Assembly: GCA_937138495.1 (NCBI GenBank)
Contig: CAKZPE010000022.1
Coordinates: forward strand, 124,001-188,000
Length of the DNA: 64,000 bases
Direction of reading: 5' to 3'
Origin: an uncultured Oceanospirillaceae bacterium
GTDB taxonomy: Bacteria; Pseudomonadota; Gammaproteobacteria; Pseudomonadales; Balneatricaceae
In this document: one piece after another, positions 28,713-38,092 of the stretch
Layout of the letters: each line of letters begins with the position of its first letter
How positions within the stretch are numbered: position 1 is the stretch's first letter
Translations under genes and position numbers: made by a program
Notes under the pieces: model-generated
What the model saw: only the letters and a program-made list of their open reading frames with translations
Database searches by the model: none
What the model was told of the DNA's origin: nothing

Positions 28713-31520
28713 ATGTTCAGCCTGCTGCACAGGCTTTGCCTGTGTGATCTGAGAGATAGTGATTGCGTGAAAAAGCGTTTGGTTTCTCCGCTCATAATGG
28801 TGGTTGTGGCCGCCTGTATTCTGTTGCCCAGCAGCTGGGCTGCTTACCGTGTAACCGCCAGCCTGGAGCAGCGTGAATATGAGCGTACTCTGGAGGAGCG
28901 GGCGGCGGGGCAGTTCAGTGTGGTGCGTGCCGCATTAAATGAATTGGTAGGGGTGTTATCGTCCCTGCGCAGTTTCATTGAAATTAAAGGCCCGGTACAG
29001 CGCTGGGAGTTTGAGCACTTTATTGTTGCGCAGAATATTTCCGACTACGGCATTGCTTCATTTGAGTGGCTACCGAAGGTGGCGGTGAATGAGGCAGATG
29101 ATCTTACCCGGCAGCTGCGTGCTGAGGGCCAGTTTGATTTCACTGTCCGGCAGCCGGATGTTCAGCCAAAAATCCCTCTCTCTGATGTATTTCCATTGCT
29201 CTACAGCTCATCATCTGACATGGATGGCATTGTTCCCGGAACTAACCTGGCGGCTTTTCCTGAGTATAACGGTGCCTTTGTGGCGGCGGCCCAGAGTGCC
29301 GGTTTACAGATTGCGATTGTTGAGCCGACCGGTGAGAGTGAGCATCTCTCGCGGCTGATATTTGGTGTATTTGATCCTCAGGAAGAGGTGTCCGGATACC
29401 CTTCGCTGTTTGGGTATGTCTCTGTGGCGATTGATATCGGTAATGCACTGGAGGTCTTGTTTGGCCAGCAGGCGCTTAAGTCCGGGCTGTGTGTTCAAGC
29501 GACGGATATAACTGCCGCTGAGGCCAGTGGGCTTTTTCGCAGCAGCCACTTGTCCGGCAGCCGGTGTCGCTATGATGTTGCCCCTGAGGCAGTGAAATCA
29601 ATGGCGTATTCCCTGGGTGGGCGGCAGTTACGTTTTACGTTTTACGACCAGGCCAGGCCGGGTTATCTGCGCTGGTTTTCCCTGTCGAATCTGGTGGGGT
29701 TGGCGTTGCTTGGGGTGAGCATCATCGTGCTGATGTACATTTATACATCACGGCGCTATGCCCTGAAAATTGAGCGTCTGTTTACCAACCGTACTCTGCG
29801 TTTGCGGGCGGTGAAACATGAATACAGCCAGTTGTTTATGTTGTCAGTGGATGGCATTTACCGGGCATCTGTTTCCGGCCGTTTGCTGAAAGCGAACCCT
29901 GCCTTTGCCGCTGCGTTTGGCTTTCGTTCTCAGGATATTCTGCAAAAAAAGGTGCAGAGTGTGCCGGGTCAGTTACACCATGATCCTGAGGTATTCAGGG
30001 CATTAATCGCTGAGCTGAAAACCCGTGGCAGGGTGGTGAATTTCGAATGGCAGGGAATGGATTCTGCCGGACAGCCTGTCTGGCTGGTGGAGAATGCGTA
30101 TATCGTTGATGACGGTCAGGGAGACAGTTATTACGAAGGGTCTATCAGTGTTATTACAGAGCGTAAGCTGGCACAGCTTAAGCTACAGCATCAGGCGGAG
30201 CGGGATGCGCTGACGGGGCTTTATAACCGGCCGGCATTTGTGGCCAGGATTGATCAGCATATTGAGGCCCGGGGCGCGCCGGGTACCGGGTTGTTTTTCA
30301 TTGATCTCGACCGTTTTAAAGCGGTTAACGATACCTATGGGCATGCGATTGGTGATGAGCTTTTACAGCAGTTTTCGGCGCGTCTGACGGAGTGCTTCCG
30401 GGAGTCTGATCCGGTGGCTCGCTTTGGCGGTGATGAGTTTGCTGTATTTGTGACGGATGTTGCCGACAGTGACCAGTTGCAGTTGCTGGCATCACGGGTG
30501 CTGGCGACGATGCAGAGGCCTTTCAGGTTCAGTGACGGTAACCGTTTTCAGACCACCGCCAGCCTGGGGCTGAGTTTGCTGGATAAGACCTGCCAGAGTG
30601 CTGAAGACGGCCTGCGTCAGGCGGATCTTGCGATGTATGAGGTGAAGCGTAACGGCCGTGACAGTCAGGTGCTTTACGATGACCGTCTTAACGCCCGTGC
30701 TCAGCGCCGAATCTGTATGGAGCTGTGCCTGCGTGACGCTATTGAGAACCATGAGTTTGTACTGTTTCATCAGCCGGTCGTCGCCTTACGGGATTCCCGG
30801 ATCGAGGGCAGTGAGGCGCTGCTTCGCTGGTTCAGCCCGCAACTGGGGAGTGTATCTCCGGTAGAGTTCATTCCTCTGGCTGAAGAGCTGAATTTGATCC
30901 AGGCCATTGGTGACTGGGTGCTTCAGCAGGCGGTAGCTGATCTGGCCGGTCTGATCAGGCGAACCGGCAATCAGCAACTGTTTGTTAACGTCAATGTCTC
31001 GCCTAAGCAATTGCTCAGTAATTCAATTGTTCTGCAGGTCAGTGAGTTGCTGAGCCGTTATCAGTTGCAGCCCCATAACCTGCGCCTGGAAGTGACAGAA
31101 AGTGCCCTGTATAGCCATGAAGAGCTGGCGATTAAGCAGTTGCAGGCATTACAGAATATGGGGGTCGGAATTTATATTGACGATTTTGGCACCGGGCACA
31201 GTTCGCTGGAACGGCTGGTGACTTACCCGCTGAGCGGTTTGAAGATTGACCGGTCATTTGTCAGCAAGCTGGCACCGGATAATACGCAGGCAATTATTCT
31301 TCAGGCGACGGTCAGAATGGCTGAGTTACTGGGGCTGACTGTAGCAGCAGAAGGGATAGAGTCGTTTCAGCAACAACAGTTTTTTGCTGATCTGGATTGC
31401 CAGTACGGTCAGGGTTTTCTGTTTTACAAACCTCTGCAGCTCGCGGCCTATGCCCGGGCGCTGGGGGATGATTCTTCCGATGAGGATGTGTCCACGCTGG
31501 CGCATCCCTTTCCTGTTTAA
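28713..31520 (+). CDS. CHASE-PAS-GGDEF-EAL membrane protein (c-di-GMP turnover)
   Basis: A 935-residue sensor. In order: membrane helix (~24-45), periplasmic CHASE-like domain (~75-290), second helix (~325-347), PAS-like segment (~370-490), GGDEF domain with intact RFGGDEF at ~571, EAL domain with SEALLRW at ~699. The EAL set also includes NVNVSPKQL, EVTESAL, IDDFGTGHSSLERL, LKIDRSF and AAEGIES, so both cyclase and phosphodiesterase sites look complete. A GTG at 28767 is an alternative start. Its stop overlaps the start region of an iron-type binding protein, and a candidate Fur box precedes it. Confidence 0.92.
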   Translation: MFSLLHRLCLCDLRDSDCVKKRLVSPLIMVVVAACILLPSSWAAYRVTASLEQREYERTLEERAAGQFSVVRAALNELVGVLSSLRSFIEIKGPVQRWEFEHFIVAQNISDYGIASFEWLPKVAVNEADDLTRQLRAEGQFDFTVRQPDVQPKIPLSDVFPLLYSSSSDMDGIVPGTNLAAFPEYNGAFVAAAQSAGLQIAIVEPTGESEHLSRLIFGVFDPQEEVSGYPSLFGYVSVAIDIGNALEVLFGQQALKSGLCVQATDITAAEASGLFRSSHLSGSRCRYDVAPEAVKSMAYSLGGRQLRFTFYDQARPGYLRWFSLSNLVGLALLGVSIIVLMYIYTSRRYALKIERLFTNRTLRLRAVKHEYSQLFMLSVDGIYRASVSGRLLKANPAFAAAFGFRSQDILQKKVQSVPGQLHHDPEVFRALIAELKTRGRVVNFEWQGMDSAGQPVWLVENAYIVDDGQGDSYYEGSISVITERKLAQLKLQHQAERDALTGLYNRPAFVARIDQHIEARGAPGTGLFFIDLDRFKAVNDTYGHAIGDELLQQFSARLTECFRESDPVARFGGDEFAVFVTDVADSDQLQLLASRVLATMQRPFRFSDGNRFQTTASLGLSLLDKTCQSAEDGLRQADLAMYEVKRNGRDSQVLYDDRLNARAQRRICMELCLRDAIENHEFVLFHQPVVALRDSRIEGSEALLRWFSPQLGSVSPVEFIPLAEELNLIQAIGDWVLQQAVADLAGLIRRTGNQQLFVNVNVSPKQLLSNSIVLQVSELLSRYQLQPHNLRLEVTESALYSHEELAIKQLQALQNMGVGIYIDDFGTGHSSLERLVTYPLSGLKIDRSFVSKLAPDNTQAIILQATVRMAELLGLTVAAEGIESFQQQQFFADLDCQYGQGFLFYKPLQLAAYARALGDDSSDEDVSTLAHPFPV

Positions 31521-31540
31521 TGATAGGGGTATTTAAGCCA

Positions 31541-32575
31541 ATGAAGATGGGTGTTTGCACAGATATCCGGTTGCTGTGTGGCGGCTTGTGTCTGATGCTG
31601 AGCAGTGTCGTGCATGCTTCGGAAATTAATATTTATTCCTACCGTCAGCCGTTTCTGATTAAACCGATACTGGATGCGTTTGAGCAGCAGTCAGGTATTC
31701 AGGTGAATGTTGTGTATGTCAGAAAGGCGCTGGTCAGGCGTCTTGAAGTTGAAGGGGATCAGTCTGTTGCGGATCTGGTGCTGACGGCGGATATTGGTCC
31801 GCTTTATGCGCTTAAACAGGCGCGGCTGATTCAGCCTGTTAAAAGCCCTGTGTTACGCCGGAATATACCGGTGAAGTATCGGGATGCGGATTCCCAGTGG
31901 TTTGGCCTGACGTCCCGTTCACGGATCATTTACACATCGACGCTGCGGTTGGCGGCAGATGCCGTGGGGCGTTATGAAGAGCTGGCTGACAGGCGGTGGC
32001 AGGGACGGGTGTGCAGCCGAAGTGGAAAACATAAGTATATGTTGTCACTGATCAGCAGTCTGATACTGGCGAATGGTGAAACAGCAACAGAGCAGTGGCT
32101 CAGGGATGTTAAGGCGAACCTGGCACGGCGTCCGGGCGGGAATGACCGGGCGCAGATAAAAGCGATCAGTGACGGCGTGTGTGATATTGCACTGGCGAAC
32201 TCTTATTATTTTGGCAAGATCCTCACCAATGAGCGTAAGCCTGAGCAACAGGTATGGGCCAAAGCTGTCCGGTTAGTATTTCCAAACCAGGATGACCGGG
32301 GAGCGCATATGAATATCAGTGGCATTGCGCTGAGCCGGTATGCCCCTCACAAAGACGCGGCGATTCAGTTAATGGAATATCTCAGTTCAGAGCAGGCGCA
32401 GTTCATGTACGCGCAGAGTAACTTTGAATTTCCGGTACGGGAAGGTACACCCAGAGCGGAATTAATTGAAACCTATATGGGGGAGTTTAAAGAAGACGAG
32501 CGTCCGCTGGGGCAGATTGCAGCGCGGCGACAGCAGGCGCTGGCGTTGGTTGAAAAGGTGGGGTTTGATGATTGA
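31541..32575 (+). CDS. Fe(3+)-type ABC transporter substrate-binding protein
   Basis: A ~344-residue periplasmic protein of the FutA/FbpA/SfuA type. A signal peptide ends near SSVVHA; the mature part starts SEINIYSYRQPFLIKPILDAF. A tyrosine pair in LANSYYFGKI is typical of ferric-iron ligands, and NISGIALSRYAPHKDAAIQLMEYL is a family segment. The ATG at 31541 has GGGG eleven bases upstream; an ATG at 31520 overlapping the previous stop codon is the alternative. No permease follows. Cotranscription with a c-di-GMP enzyme under a candidate Fur box suggests iron sensing. Confidence 0.85.
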   Translation: MKMGVCTDIRLLCGGLCLMLSSVVHASEINIYSYRQPFLIKPILDAFEQQSGIQVNVVYVRKALVRRLEVEGDQSVADLVLTADIGPLYALKQARLIQPVKSPVLRRNIPVKYRDADSQWFGLTSRSRIIYTSTLRLAADAVGRYEELADRRWQGRVCSRSGKHKYMLSLISSLILANGETATEQWLRDVKANLARRPGGNDRAQIKAISDGVCDIALANSYYFGKILTNERKPEQQVWAKAVRLVFPNQDDRGAHMNISGIALSRYAPHKDAAIQLMEYLSSEQAQFMYAQSNFEFPVREGTPRAELIETYMGEFKEDERPLGQIAARRQQALALVEKVGFDD

Positions 32576-32714
32576 TTTCCCGGTTTGCAGATAAAAAAAT
32601 ATTGCAGACTTCAGAATGGCCGATACAATGTGCCCAGCAGTAAAATAGCCCTGTGATCTAAACGTAACGTTATGAATGTTTAGTTTTAATTGTATTTCAT
32701 AACTTCATGATATT

Positions 32715-32733
32715 TATAGTTAAAATCATTATT
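32715..32733 (+). promoter_or_regulatory. Candidate Fur box
   Basis: By hand, 14 of 19 bases match the Fur consensus, with AATCATTATT as the better half. It lies ~140 bases before the second GGDEF-EAL gene in an AT-rich gap (32576-32871) with no gene. Confidence 0.5.
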
Positions 32734-32871
32734 AATGAAAATAAATATCAAACGCATTTAAGGGTGTTTTCTGTATAGGCCTGTCAGGTTGATAAATAGC
32801 TGGCCGGTTCGGTTAAGTATTATAGTGTATCTGCGCCCAGGGATGGTATGGCGATGTTATGGTGATCCCTG

Positions 32872-35800
32872 ATGAGTCTGAGCCCGTCCTTTCTGGCTGA
32901 AACAATCAAGCGACGTTTAAGTCTTGCTTCAGTAACCCTGTTGATCAGTTTTGCAGTGATCTGGTGGCAGGCGTCTTACTGGTTTGAATCTTACCTTGTA
33001 GAAGAGCGTTCCCAGCAGTTTGATCAGCAGGTAGATGGTTATGCGCAGAACCTGGCGAACATTCTGAATAAGCGGTTCGCGCTGTTGCAGGGCCTCACTT
33101 CTTATGTTGAAACGGATTTGCTGTCAGCCGGGAGCGGTGAGCAGGATGCGGGTCGGCGTCTGGACACCTTTATTAAAGGTTTGCTGAGTTCATCCCGTGG
33201 CATCAGAAATTTTGCGGTTGCGCCGGATGGCATTATCAACAAAGTTGTACCTTTGCAGGGTAATGAATCTGCGCTGGGCCATAACCTGTTAAGTGATACC
33301 CGTCTGGAAAGCCGTCACGCAACGCTTCGCGCCATGCGCCAGTCTGATATTGCCCTGACATCCCCCATGAAGTTATTACAGGGCGGGGATGGCGTGGTGG
33401 CCCGTCAGGCGGTGAGCGTTGATGGGCATTTCTGGGGGCTGGTTTCCATGGCGCTGGATATGGCGCCGTTACTGCAGGAGTCAGGATTACTGAATCCGGA
33501 AATTAATCTGCAGATTGGTATCCGGGATAGTCAGGGCGTTGTGTTTTATGGCGACAACAGTGTTTTCAGTCATAAGCGTCTGGTGCACAGCGTTGATCTG
33601 ATTGATGGTCAGTGGGAGCTGGCGGCGGTATCCGCCGGTCGGGCAGACAGTGATATACGTCAGTCAGTGATGATCTTCGAAGGCGTGCTGGCTGCATTCT
33701 TCTTGCTGGTTACCGGTGTGGTTACTCAGCAGCGACGGCAGTACGGCAGGTACGCTGCGGAGTGGCAGAACCCGGGTGCCGGTACTTCCCGTCAGGCAGG
33801 GCCGCCGACCTGGGCTGCACCTTTACTGACATTTTGTGCCCTGTTTATGGCGACAGTTGCTTTGTACTGGTTTATGCAGCGCAACGATACTGCCAGTCAG
33901 CAGCTGGCGCTGAATAATGCCGCTGCAACCCTTGAGCGCGATATTCGTCGCCGGCTCAGTTCTCATCAGGAATATTTTGAGTTGTTGGCTGAACAGATCA
34001 GCCAGGGGCAGTTGTCCCGGGCGTCTTATCAGCAGCGGGTATCCCGTTATGTTTACGACCATCCGGGGTTAGTGAATGTGACCTGGGCGGATGCGGATTT
34101 CGTGATTCGCGACACAGCACCGTATGAAGAGAATAAGCATGTTGTAGGGCTGAAACTGCTGTTACCTGAACCTAAACGGGCATCTTATGAGGCGTTTTTA
34201 ACCCGTCAGCCGGTGTACACCAATCCTTTTGTGGTGATTCAGGGGCATCCGGCATTTGAATTATATGTACCGATATTCAGCGGTGACCGTTTTCTGGGCA
34301 CGCTGGGTGCGGTGTATAAAATTGAATATTTGCTGGAAGGGCTGGTGCCTGAAGAGGTGCGTGACCGCTATAGGGTTGATTTTGTTGATCGCGAAAGCCA
34401 GGTCATTTATGGCGGGGCTGAGCAGGTGCCCCTGACAGGGCTGGTGCGTATGTTGCCGGTCAGTCAGCTAAACGAAACCATCTGGTTACGGCTCAGCGCG
34501 TATGATGATCAGCCTGAGCAGAGTAGCCGTTTGTTACTGGTTCTGTTGCTGTTACTGGCGACCGGTATTGGCATCAGTTTATGGCTGCAGTACCGGGAAA
34601 GCCGGCTGAACTGGCGGGTGGGGGAAGATCTGCGGGAAAGTCAGCGGCATTTTCAGGCCATTGCTCAGTCGTCGCCGATGGCGATTATTATCAGTCTTCC
34701 GGATGACGGCACAATCGTGTACGGAAATGCCCAGGCTGAAAAACTGTTGAATTGCGGTATTCATCTTCTGCAAGGCGGCAAGCTGGAAAATTATTTTAAT
34801 GCCGCAGAAGATTATGAACGGTTCAGCGCGAAGATAAACGAACAGCGGCATCTGGATAATTTCGAATCTCTGATGGCTACACAGGGGGCCGGAAAGCGGT
34901 TCTGGGCATCCCTGTCATCGCAGATTGCATTGTATGGCAGCCATGATGCGGTCATTACCAGTGTCATTGATTTATCCGAGCGTAAACATCATGAAGATAA
35001 GCTCTTTGAACAGGCGAACTATGATGCGCTGACCGGCTTGCCAAACCGTGGACTTGCTTTTGACCGGTTGCAGGCCGCGATGGCACGGGCGAAGCGTCAG
35101 GGTAGCCGGATTGCCCTGATGATGCTGGATCTGGATCACTTTAAAACCGTGAACGATAACCTGGGGCATAACGCGGGTGATTTGCTGCTGAAGGAAGTGT
35201 CCGGACGGCTAACGGCCTGTGTCAGGGAGGGGGATACCGTGGCCCGTTTAGGGGGCGATGAGTTTACCCTGATTTTGCCGGAGCTGAAGGCGCCAATGGA
35301 AGCTGAGCTCATTGCTGAGAAGATTATTAAGGCTTGCTGTGAACCGGTCTTTATCCGTGGTCACGAGGTATCAGTCAGTGCAAGCATCGGCATTACGGTG
35401 TTCCCGGATGACGGTGAAGATCAGGAGACCTTGCTGAAGAATGCTGATACGGCGATGTATAAATGCAAGGATGATGGCCGTAACCATTTCCATTTCTATA
35501 CGGAAGAAATGAACCGCCATGCACAGGCACTTTTGAAAATGGAGCTGGAGCTGCGCCGTGCTTTACAGCGGGAAGAATTTGTCCTGCATTACCAGCCGCT
35601 GATCTGTACGCAAAGTGGCGAAGTGATGGGGGTGGAAGCGCTGCTGCGCTGGAAGAACGAAGCGCTTGGCTGCGTTGCGCCGGATGTATTTATTCCTCTG
35701 GCAGAAAGTATTGGCGTGATCACTGAGCTGGGTGAGTGGGTGTTATATGAGGCTGCTACGCAGATCAGAACCTGGCGTCAGCAGTCGGGGATGCCTCAGT

Positions 35801-36324
35801 ACGTGGCGGTGAATGTCTCGGTTCAGCAATTACGCCAGGGGCGCTTTGCTGAACGGGTAGGGAAGGTATTGCAGGAAGTGGGCATTCCGCCTCAGGCGCT
35901 GGAACTGGAAATTACCGAAACGGTGTTGCTGGATAATACCGAACGTAACCACAGCATTTTGAATGTCATTGATGGTATGGGCGTGCGGTTATCCATTGAT
36001 GATTTTGGAACCGGTTATTCCTCGCTGAGTTATCTGGGGCGCTTTCCGTTTGATACCCTGAAGATTGACCGTTCATTCATTAATGATGTGGATGAGCGGG
36101 ATGAAGCGGCGCAACTGACGAGCGCGATTATATCCATGGCGGATATTCTGGGGTTGCGGGTCGTTGCTGAAGGGGTAGAGACACAGGCGCAACTGGACTT
36201 TCTGGGGTCGCTGAGTTGTGACCTTACTCAGGGCTTTTACCTGGCAAGGCCTATGCCTGCCGCAGAGCTTGAAGCTTTTATGGCTGCGTATCAGCCGGTG
36301 TGCAGTCAGGTTGTTCCGGCATAA
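32872..36324 (+). CDS. Large double-sensor PAS-GGDEF-EAL protein
   Basis: A 1150-residue membrane protein. The first helix (~17-37) and a periplasmic region to ~262 form one sensor; helices at ~268-285 and ~315-337 surround a short cytoplasmic loop; a second periplasmic CHASE-like domain (~345-550) ends with another helix (~553-573). PAS follows (~585-705), then GGDEF (RLGGDEF at ~792) and EAL (VEALLRW at ~920, with NVSVQQLRQ, EITETVL, IDDFGTGYSSLSYL). Both catalytic motifs are intact. Two stacked sensor domains are unusual. An AT-rich upstream gap contains a candidate Fur box. Confidence 0.9.
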   Translation: MSLSPSFLAETIKRRLSLASVTLLISFAVIWWQASYWFESYLVEERSQQFDQQVDGYAQNLANILNKRFALLQGLTSYVETDLLSAGSGEQDAGRRLDTFIKGLLSSSRGIRNFAVAPDGIINKVVPLQGNESALGHNLLSDTRLESRHATLRAMRQSDIALTSPMKLLQGGDGVVARQAVSVDGHFWGLVSMALDMAPLLQESGLLNPEINLQIGIRDSQGVVFYGDNSVFSHKRLVHSVDLIDGQWELAAVSAGRADSDIRQSVMIFEGVLAAFFLLVTGVVTQQRRQYGRYAAEWQNPGAGTSRQAGPPTWAAPLLTFCALFMATVALYWFMQRNDTASQQLALNNAAATLERDIRRRLSSHQEYFELLAEQISQGQLSRASYQQRVSRYVYDHPGLVNVTWADADFVIRDTAPYEENKHVVGLKLLLPEPKRASYEAFLTRQPVYTNPFVVIQGHPAFELYVPIFSGDRFLGTLGAVYKIEYLLEGLVPEEVRDRYRVDFVDRESQVIYGGAEQVPLTGLVRMLPVSQLNETIWLRLSAYDDQPEQSSRLLLVLLLLLATGIGISLWLQYRESRLNWRVGEDLRESQRHFQAIAQSSPMAIIISLPDDGTIVYGNAQAEKLLNCGIHLLQGGKLENYFNAAEDYERFSAKINEQRHLDNFESLMATQGAGKRFWASLSSQIALYGSHDAVITSVIDLSERKHHEDKLFEQANYDALTGLPNRGLAFDRLQAAMARAKRQGSRIALMMLDLDHFKTVNDNLGHNAGDLLLKEVSGRLTACVREGDTVARLGGDEFTLILPELKAPMEAELIAEKIIKACCEPVFIRGHEVSVSASIGITVFPDDGEDQETLLKNADTAMYKCKDDGRNHFHFYTEEMNRHAQALLKMELELRRALQREEFVLHYQPLICTQSGEVMGVEALLRWKNEALGCVAPDVFIPLAESIGVITELGEWVLYEAATQIRTWRQQSGMPQYVAVNVSVQQLRQGRFAERVGKVLQEVGIPPQALELEITETVLLDNTERNHSILNVIDGMGVRLSIDDFGTGYSSLSYLGRFPFDTLKIDRSFINDVDERDEAAQLTSAIISMADILGLRVVAEGVETQAQLDFLGSLSCDLTQGFYLARPMPAAELEAFMAAYQPVCSQVVPA

Positions 36325-36376
36325 ACCGGGCGGTGTACTGCCGCCCGGGCTGTTCAGGTACTGAATACAGGTTGAT

Positions 36377-37042
36377 TTATGCGCTGGCTGATAACGCCGC
36401 TAACCGGTACGCAACGATGTCTTCGACACTCAGTACCGGCATATTGTGCTTTTCCCCGAAATGCACGATCTCCGGTAACTTGGCCATGCTGCCGTCCGGA
36501 TTGGTCAGTTCGCACAGTACGCCGCAGGGTTGCAGGCCAGCCAGTTTCATCAGATCAATTGTTGCTTCGGTATGGCCCCGGCGGGTCAGTACCCCGCCTT
36601 CCCGTGCCCGTAACGGGTACACATGTCCGGGCCGGGCAAGATCCGCGGGGATGGCACCTTCAGCAATCGCAGCTTTAATGGTTGTCACCCGGTCGGCGGC
36701 AGAAACGCCGGTGGTTACGCCTTTGCTGGCTTCAATACTGACTGTGAATGCTGTGCCGTACTGGCTGTTGTTATCAGCCACCATTGGCGGCAGGTCCAGC
36801 TGATGGATCCGGTCTTCGTCCAGACACAGGCAGACGATGCCGCTGCATTCCCGGATCAGCATTGCCATTTGCGGGACGGTCAGGCTTTCGGCAGCAAAGA
36901 TAATATCGCCTTCGTTTTCACGGTCTTCATCATCGACGACAAGCACACCCATGCCATTACGAAGCGCATCAAGCGCCAGATGCATCCGTTCAGCAGAGCT
37001 GCTGTTGGTGAATGGGTTATTAAAAGTTTCAGACTGATTCAT
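36377..37042 (-). CDS. ribB: 3,4-dihydroxy-2-butanone 4-phosphate synthase
   Basis: A 221-residue stand-alone RibB that converts ribulose 5-phosphate to dihydroxybutanone phosphate and formate for riboflavin synthesis. Hallmarks are [27 protein letters not shown] and [13 protein letters not shown]. Length matches E. coli RibB (217), and no RibA domain is fused. An FMN riboswitch lies in its leader (37194-37405), so it is feedback-controlled by FMN. Confidence 0.96.
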   Translation of the reverse strand: MNQSETFNNPFTNSSSAERMHLALDALRNGMGVLVVDDEDRENEGDIIFAAESLTVPQMAMLIRECSGIVCLCLDEDRIHQLDLPPMVADNNSQYGTAFTVSIEASKGVTTGVSAADRVTTIKAAIAEGAIPADLARPGHVYPLRAREGGVLTRRGHTEATIDLMKLAGLQPCGVLCELTNPDGSMAKLPEIVHFGEKHNMPVLSVEDIVAYRLAALSASA

Positions 37043-37193
37043 GGTTATACCTTAATGAGTAAGTTTTCCAGAATCAGGGCATACGGAACGACAGCAAAAG
37101 CCTGGCTGTTCACACAGCATGGCCTGCCATCAGACATGACATACATAGCTGCACTCAGTGGATATTTACCGGCTGGTGCAGGGGATGTTGTTC

Positions 37194-37405
37194 ATTCTCT
37201 TCCATCCGGACTCAGCAGTGCGTGACTGACTGCACTGACATTACCGTCGGCTCTGGAATTTTTCTGTGAAAGCACCAGATCTGCTGACCCTGAAACCGTT
37301 GTGGTTATGTGATTGACCGTCACGGTGTATCAGGCGCTCGCGGGCTGAAAAAGACACATGGTCTCTTATCACCGCCGGTGGGGAGTTACACCCCGCCCTG
37401 AGAAT
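37194..37405 (-). promoter_or_regulatory. FMN riboswitch (RFN element) before ribB
   Basis: Read on the minus strand, the conserved RFN blocks appear in order: TCAGGGCGGGGTG and ACTCCCCACCGGCGGT, then GCCCGCGAGC, TCTGGTG, AATTCCAGAGCCGACGGT and AGTCCGGATGGAAGAGAAT. The leader between it and ribB (37043-37193) contains a further GC-rich stem around 37105-37125 that may act as expression platform. FMN binding turns ribB down in known examples. Confidence 0.93.
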
Positions 37406-37602
37406 TACCCGGTTTTGCCGGGCAGGGGGATAGTCGTCTAAATTTAAACCGGAGTCCAGTGCTATTGGTGTGTTGGTCGTTATTGTGCTTCAGAGCCGGT
37501 GTTACAGTGAACTAAGTGTAAAAACCCCTGAAAAACCATGGATTTAAATATGCTTTAGAGCAGAGAAAACAGGTTTACCTGTCGCTTGATGTAAAATATA
37601 AT

Positions 37603-37621
37603 GCGAACAATTATCGTTTGT
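37603..37621 (+). promoter_or_regulatory. Candidate Fur box before the fagA/fumC/sodN operon
   Basis: A symmetric GCGAACAATTATCGTTTGT element (six of nine base pairs symmetrical) lies about 95 bases before the first gene of the operon. Match to consensus is moderate (about 10 of 19), but the same operon in Pseudomonas is Fur-controlled. Confidence 0.45.
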
Positions 37622-37714
37622 ATTAATTGGTTTGTGCCACATTGCTCCGTGCCAATGGACAAACGTTTAGCAGTTTTAGTCAGATGCCACTGTGTGTCAG
37701 CTAAGGAGACCGGC

Positions 37715-38068
37715 GTGAGCCAACCGATTATTGACCAGCTTTCAGTACACCTTCCGGGCGGACAGAATATTCGTTTAGGCCTGAGTCCGGACCGGCCTGA
37801 GCTGGTTAAGGCATACCTTGATGAAGCCGACAGGCTGGTTTATCAGTCATCGCGGCCGGTACAGCGTCAGGCACATATGCTGTGTTATCAGCTGTTACTT
37901 GAAACAATCTGCGACAGTTGTGTACCGGTGCACTGGCGCCGGTTATGTCTGGATCATATCTACCGGCCATTGCTTGCGCTGGGCCGGTTGGCGAAATCAA
38001 ATCATCAGCGTCTGGCAGTCAGGCGTTGTTACCGGGAAGTCTCGGTGTTGAGTCATTATTTCCTGTAA
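37715..38068 (+). CDS. Small FagA-like protein at the head of the fumC operon
   Basis: A 117-residue cytoplasmic protein. The start is a GTG with AAGGAG seven bases upstream; the ATG at 37601 would cover the putative Fur box. Features are PGGQNIRLGLSPDRPELV, a cysteine/tyrosine-rich helix (QAHMLCYQLLLETICDS) and YRPLLALGRLAK. It occupies the place of fagA (Fur-associated gene A) in the P. aeruginosa fagA-fumC-orfX-sodA operon; I name it by position, and its biochemical role is unknown. Confidence 0.72.
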   Translation: MSQPIIDQLSVHLPGGQNIRLGLSPDRPELVKAYLDEADRLVYQSSRPVQRQAHMLCYQLLLETICDSCVPVHWRRLCLDHIYRPLLALGRLAKSNHQRLAVRRCYREVSVLSHYFL

Positions 38069-38092
38069 ACAGTCCGGGCCTGAGGAGTCACT

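Noticed and set aside
37601..37714. N-terminal extension of the FagA-like protein from ATG 37601
   Set aside because: It would cover the candidate Fur box, and a GTG with AAGGAG lies downstream at 37715, where the conserved part begins.
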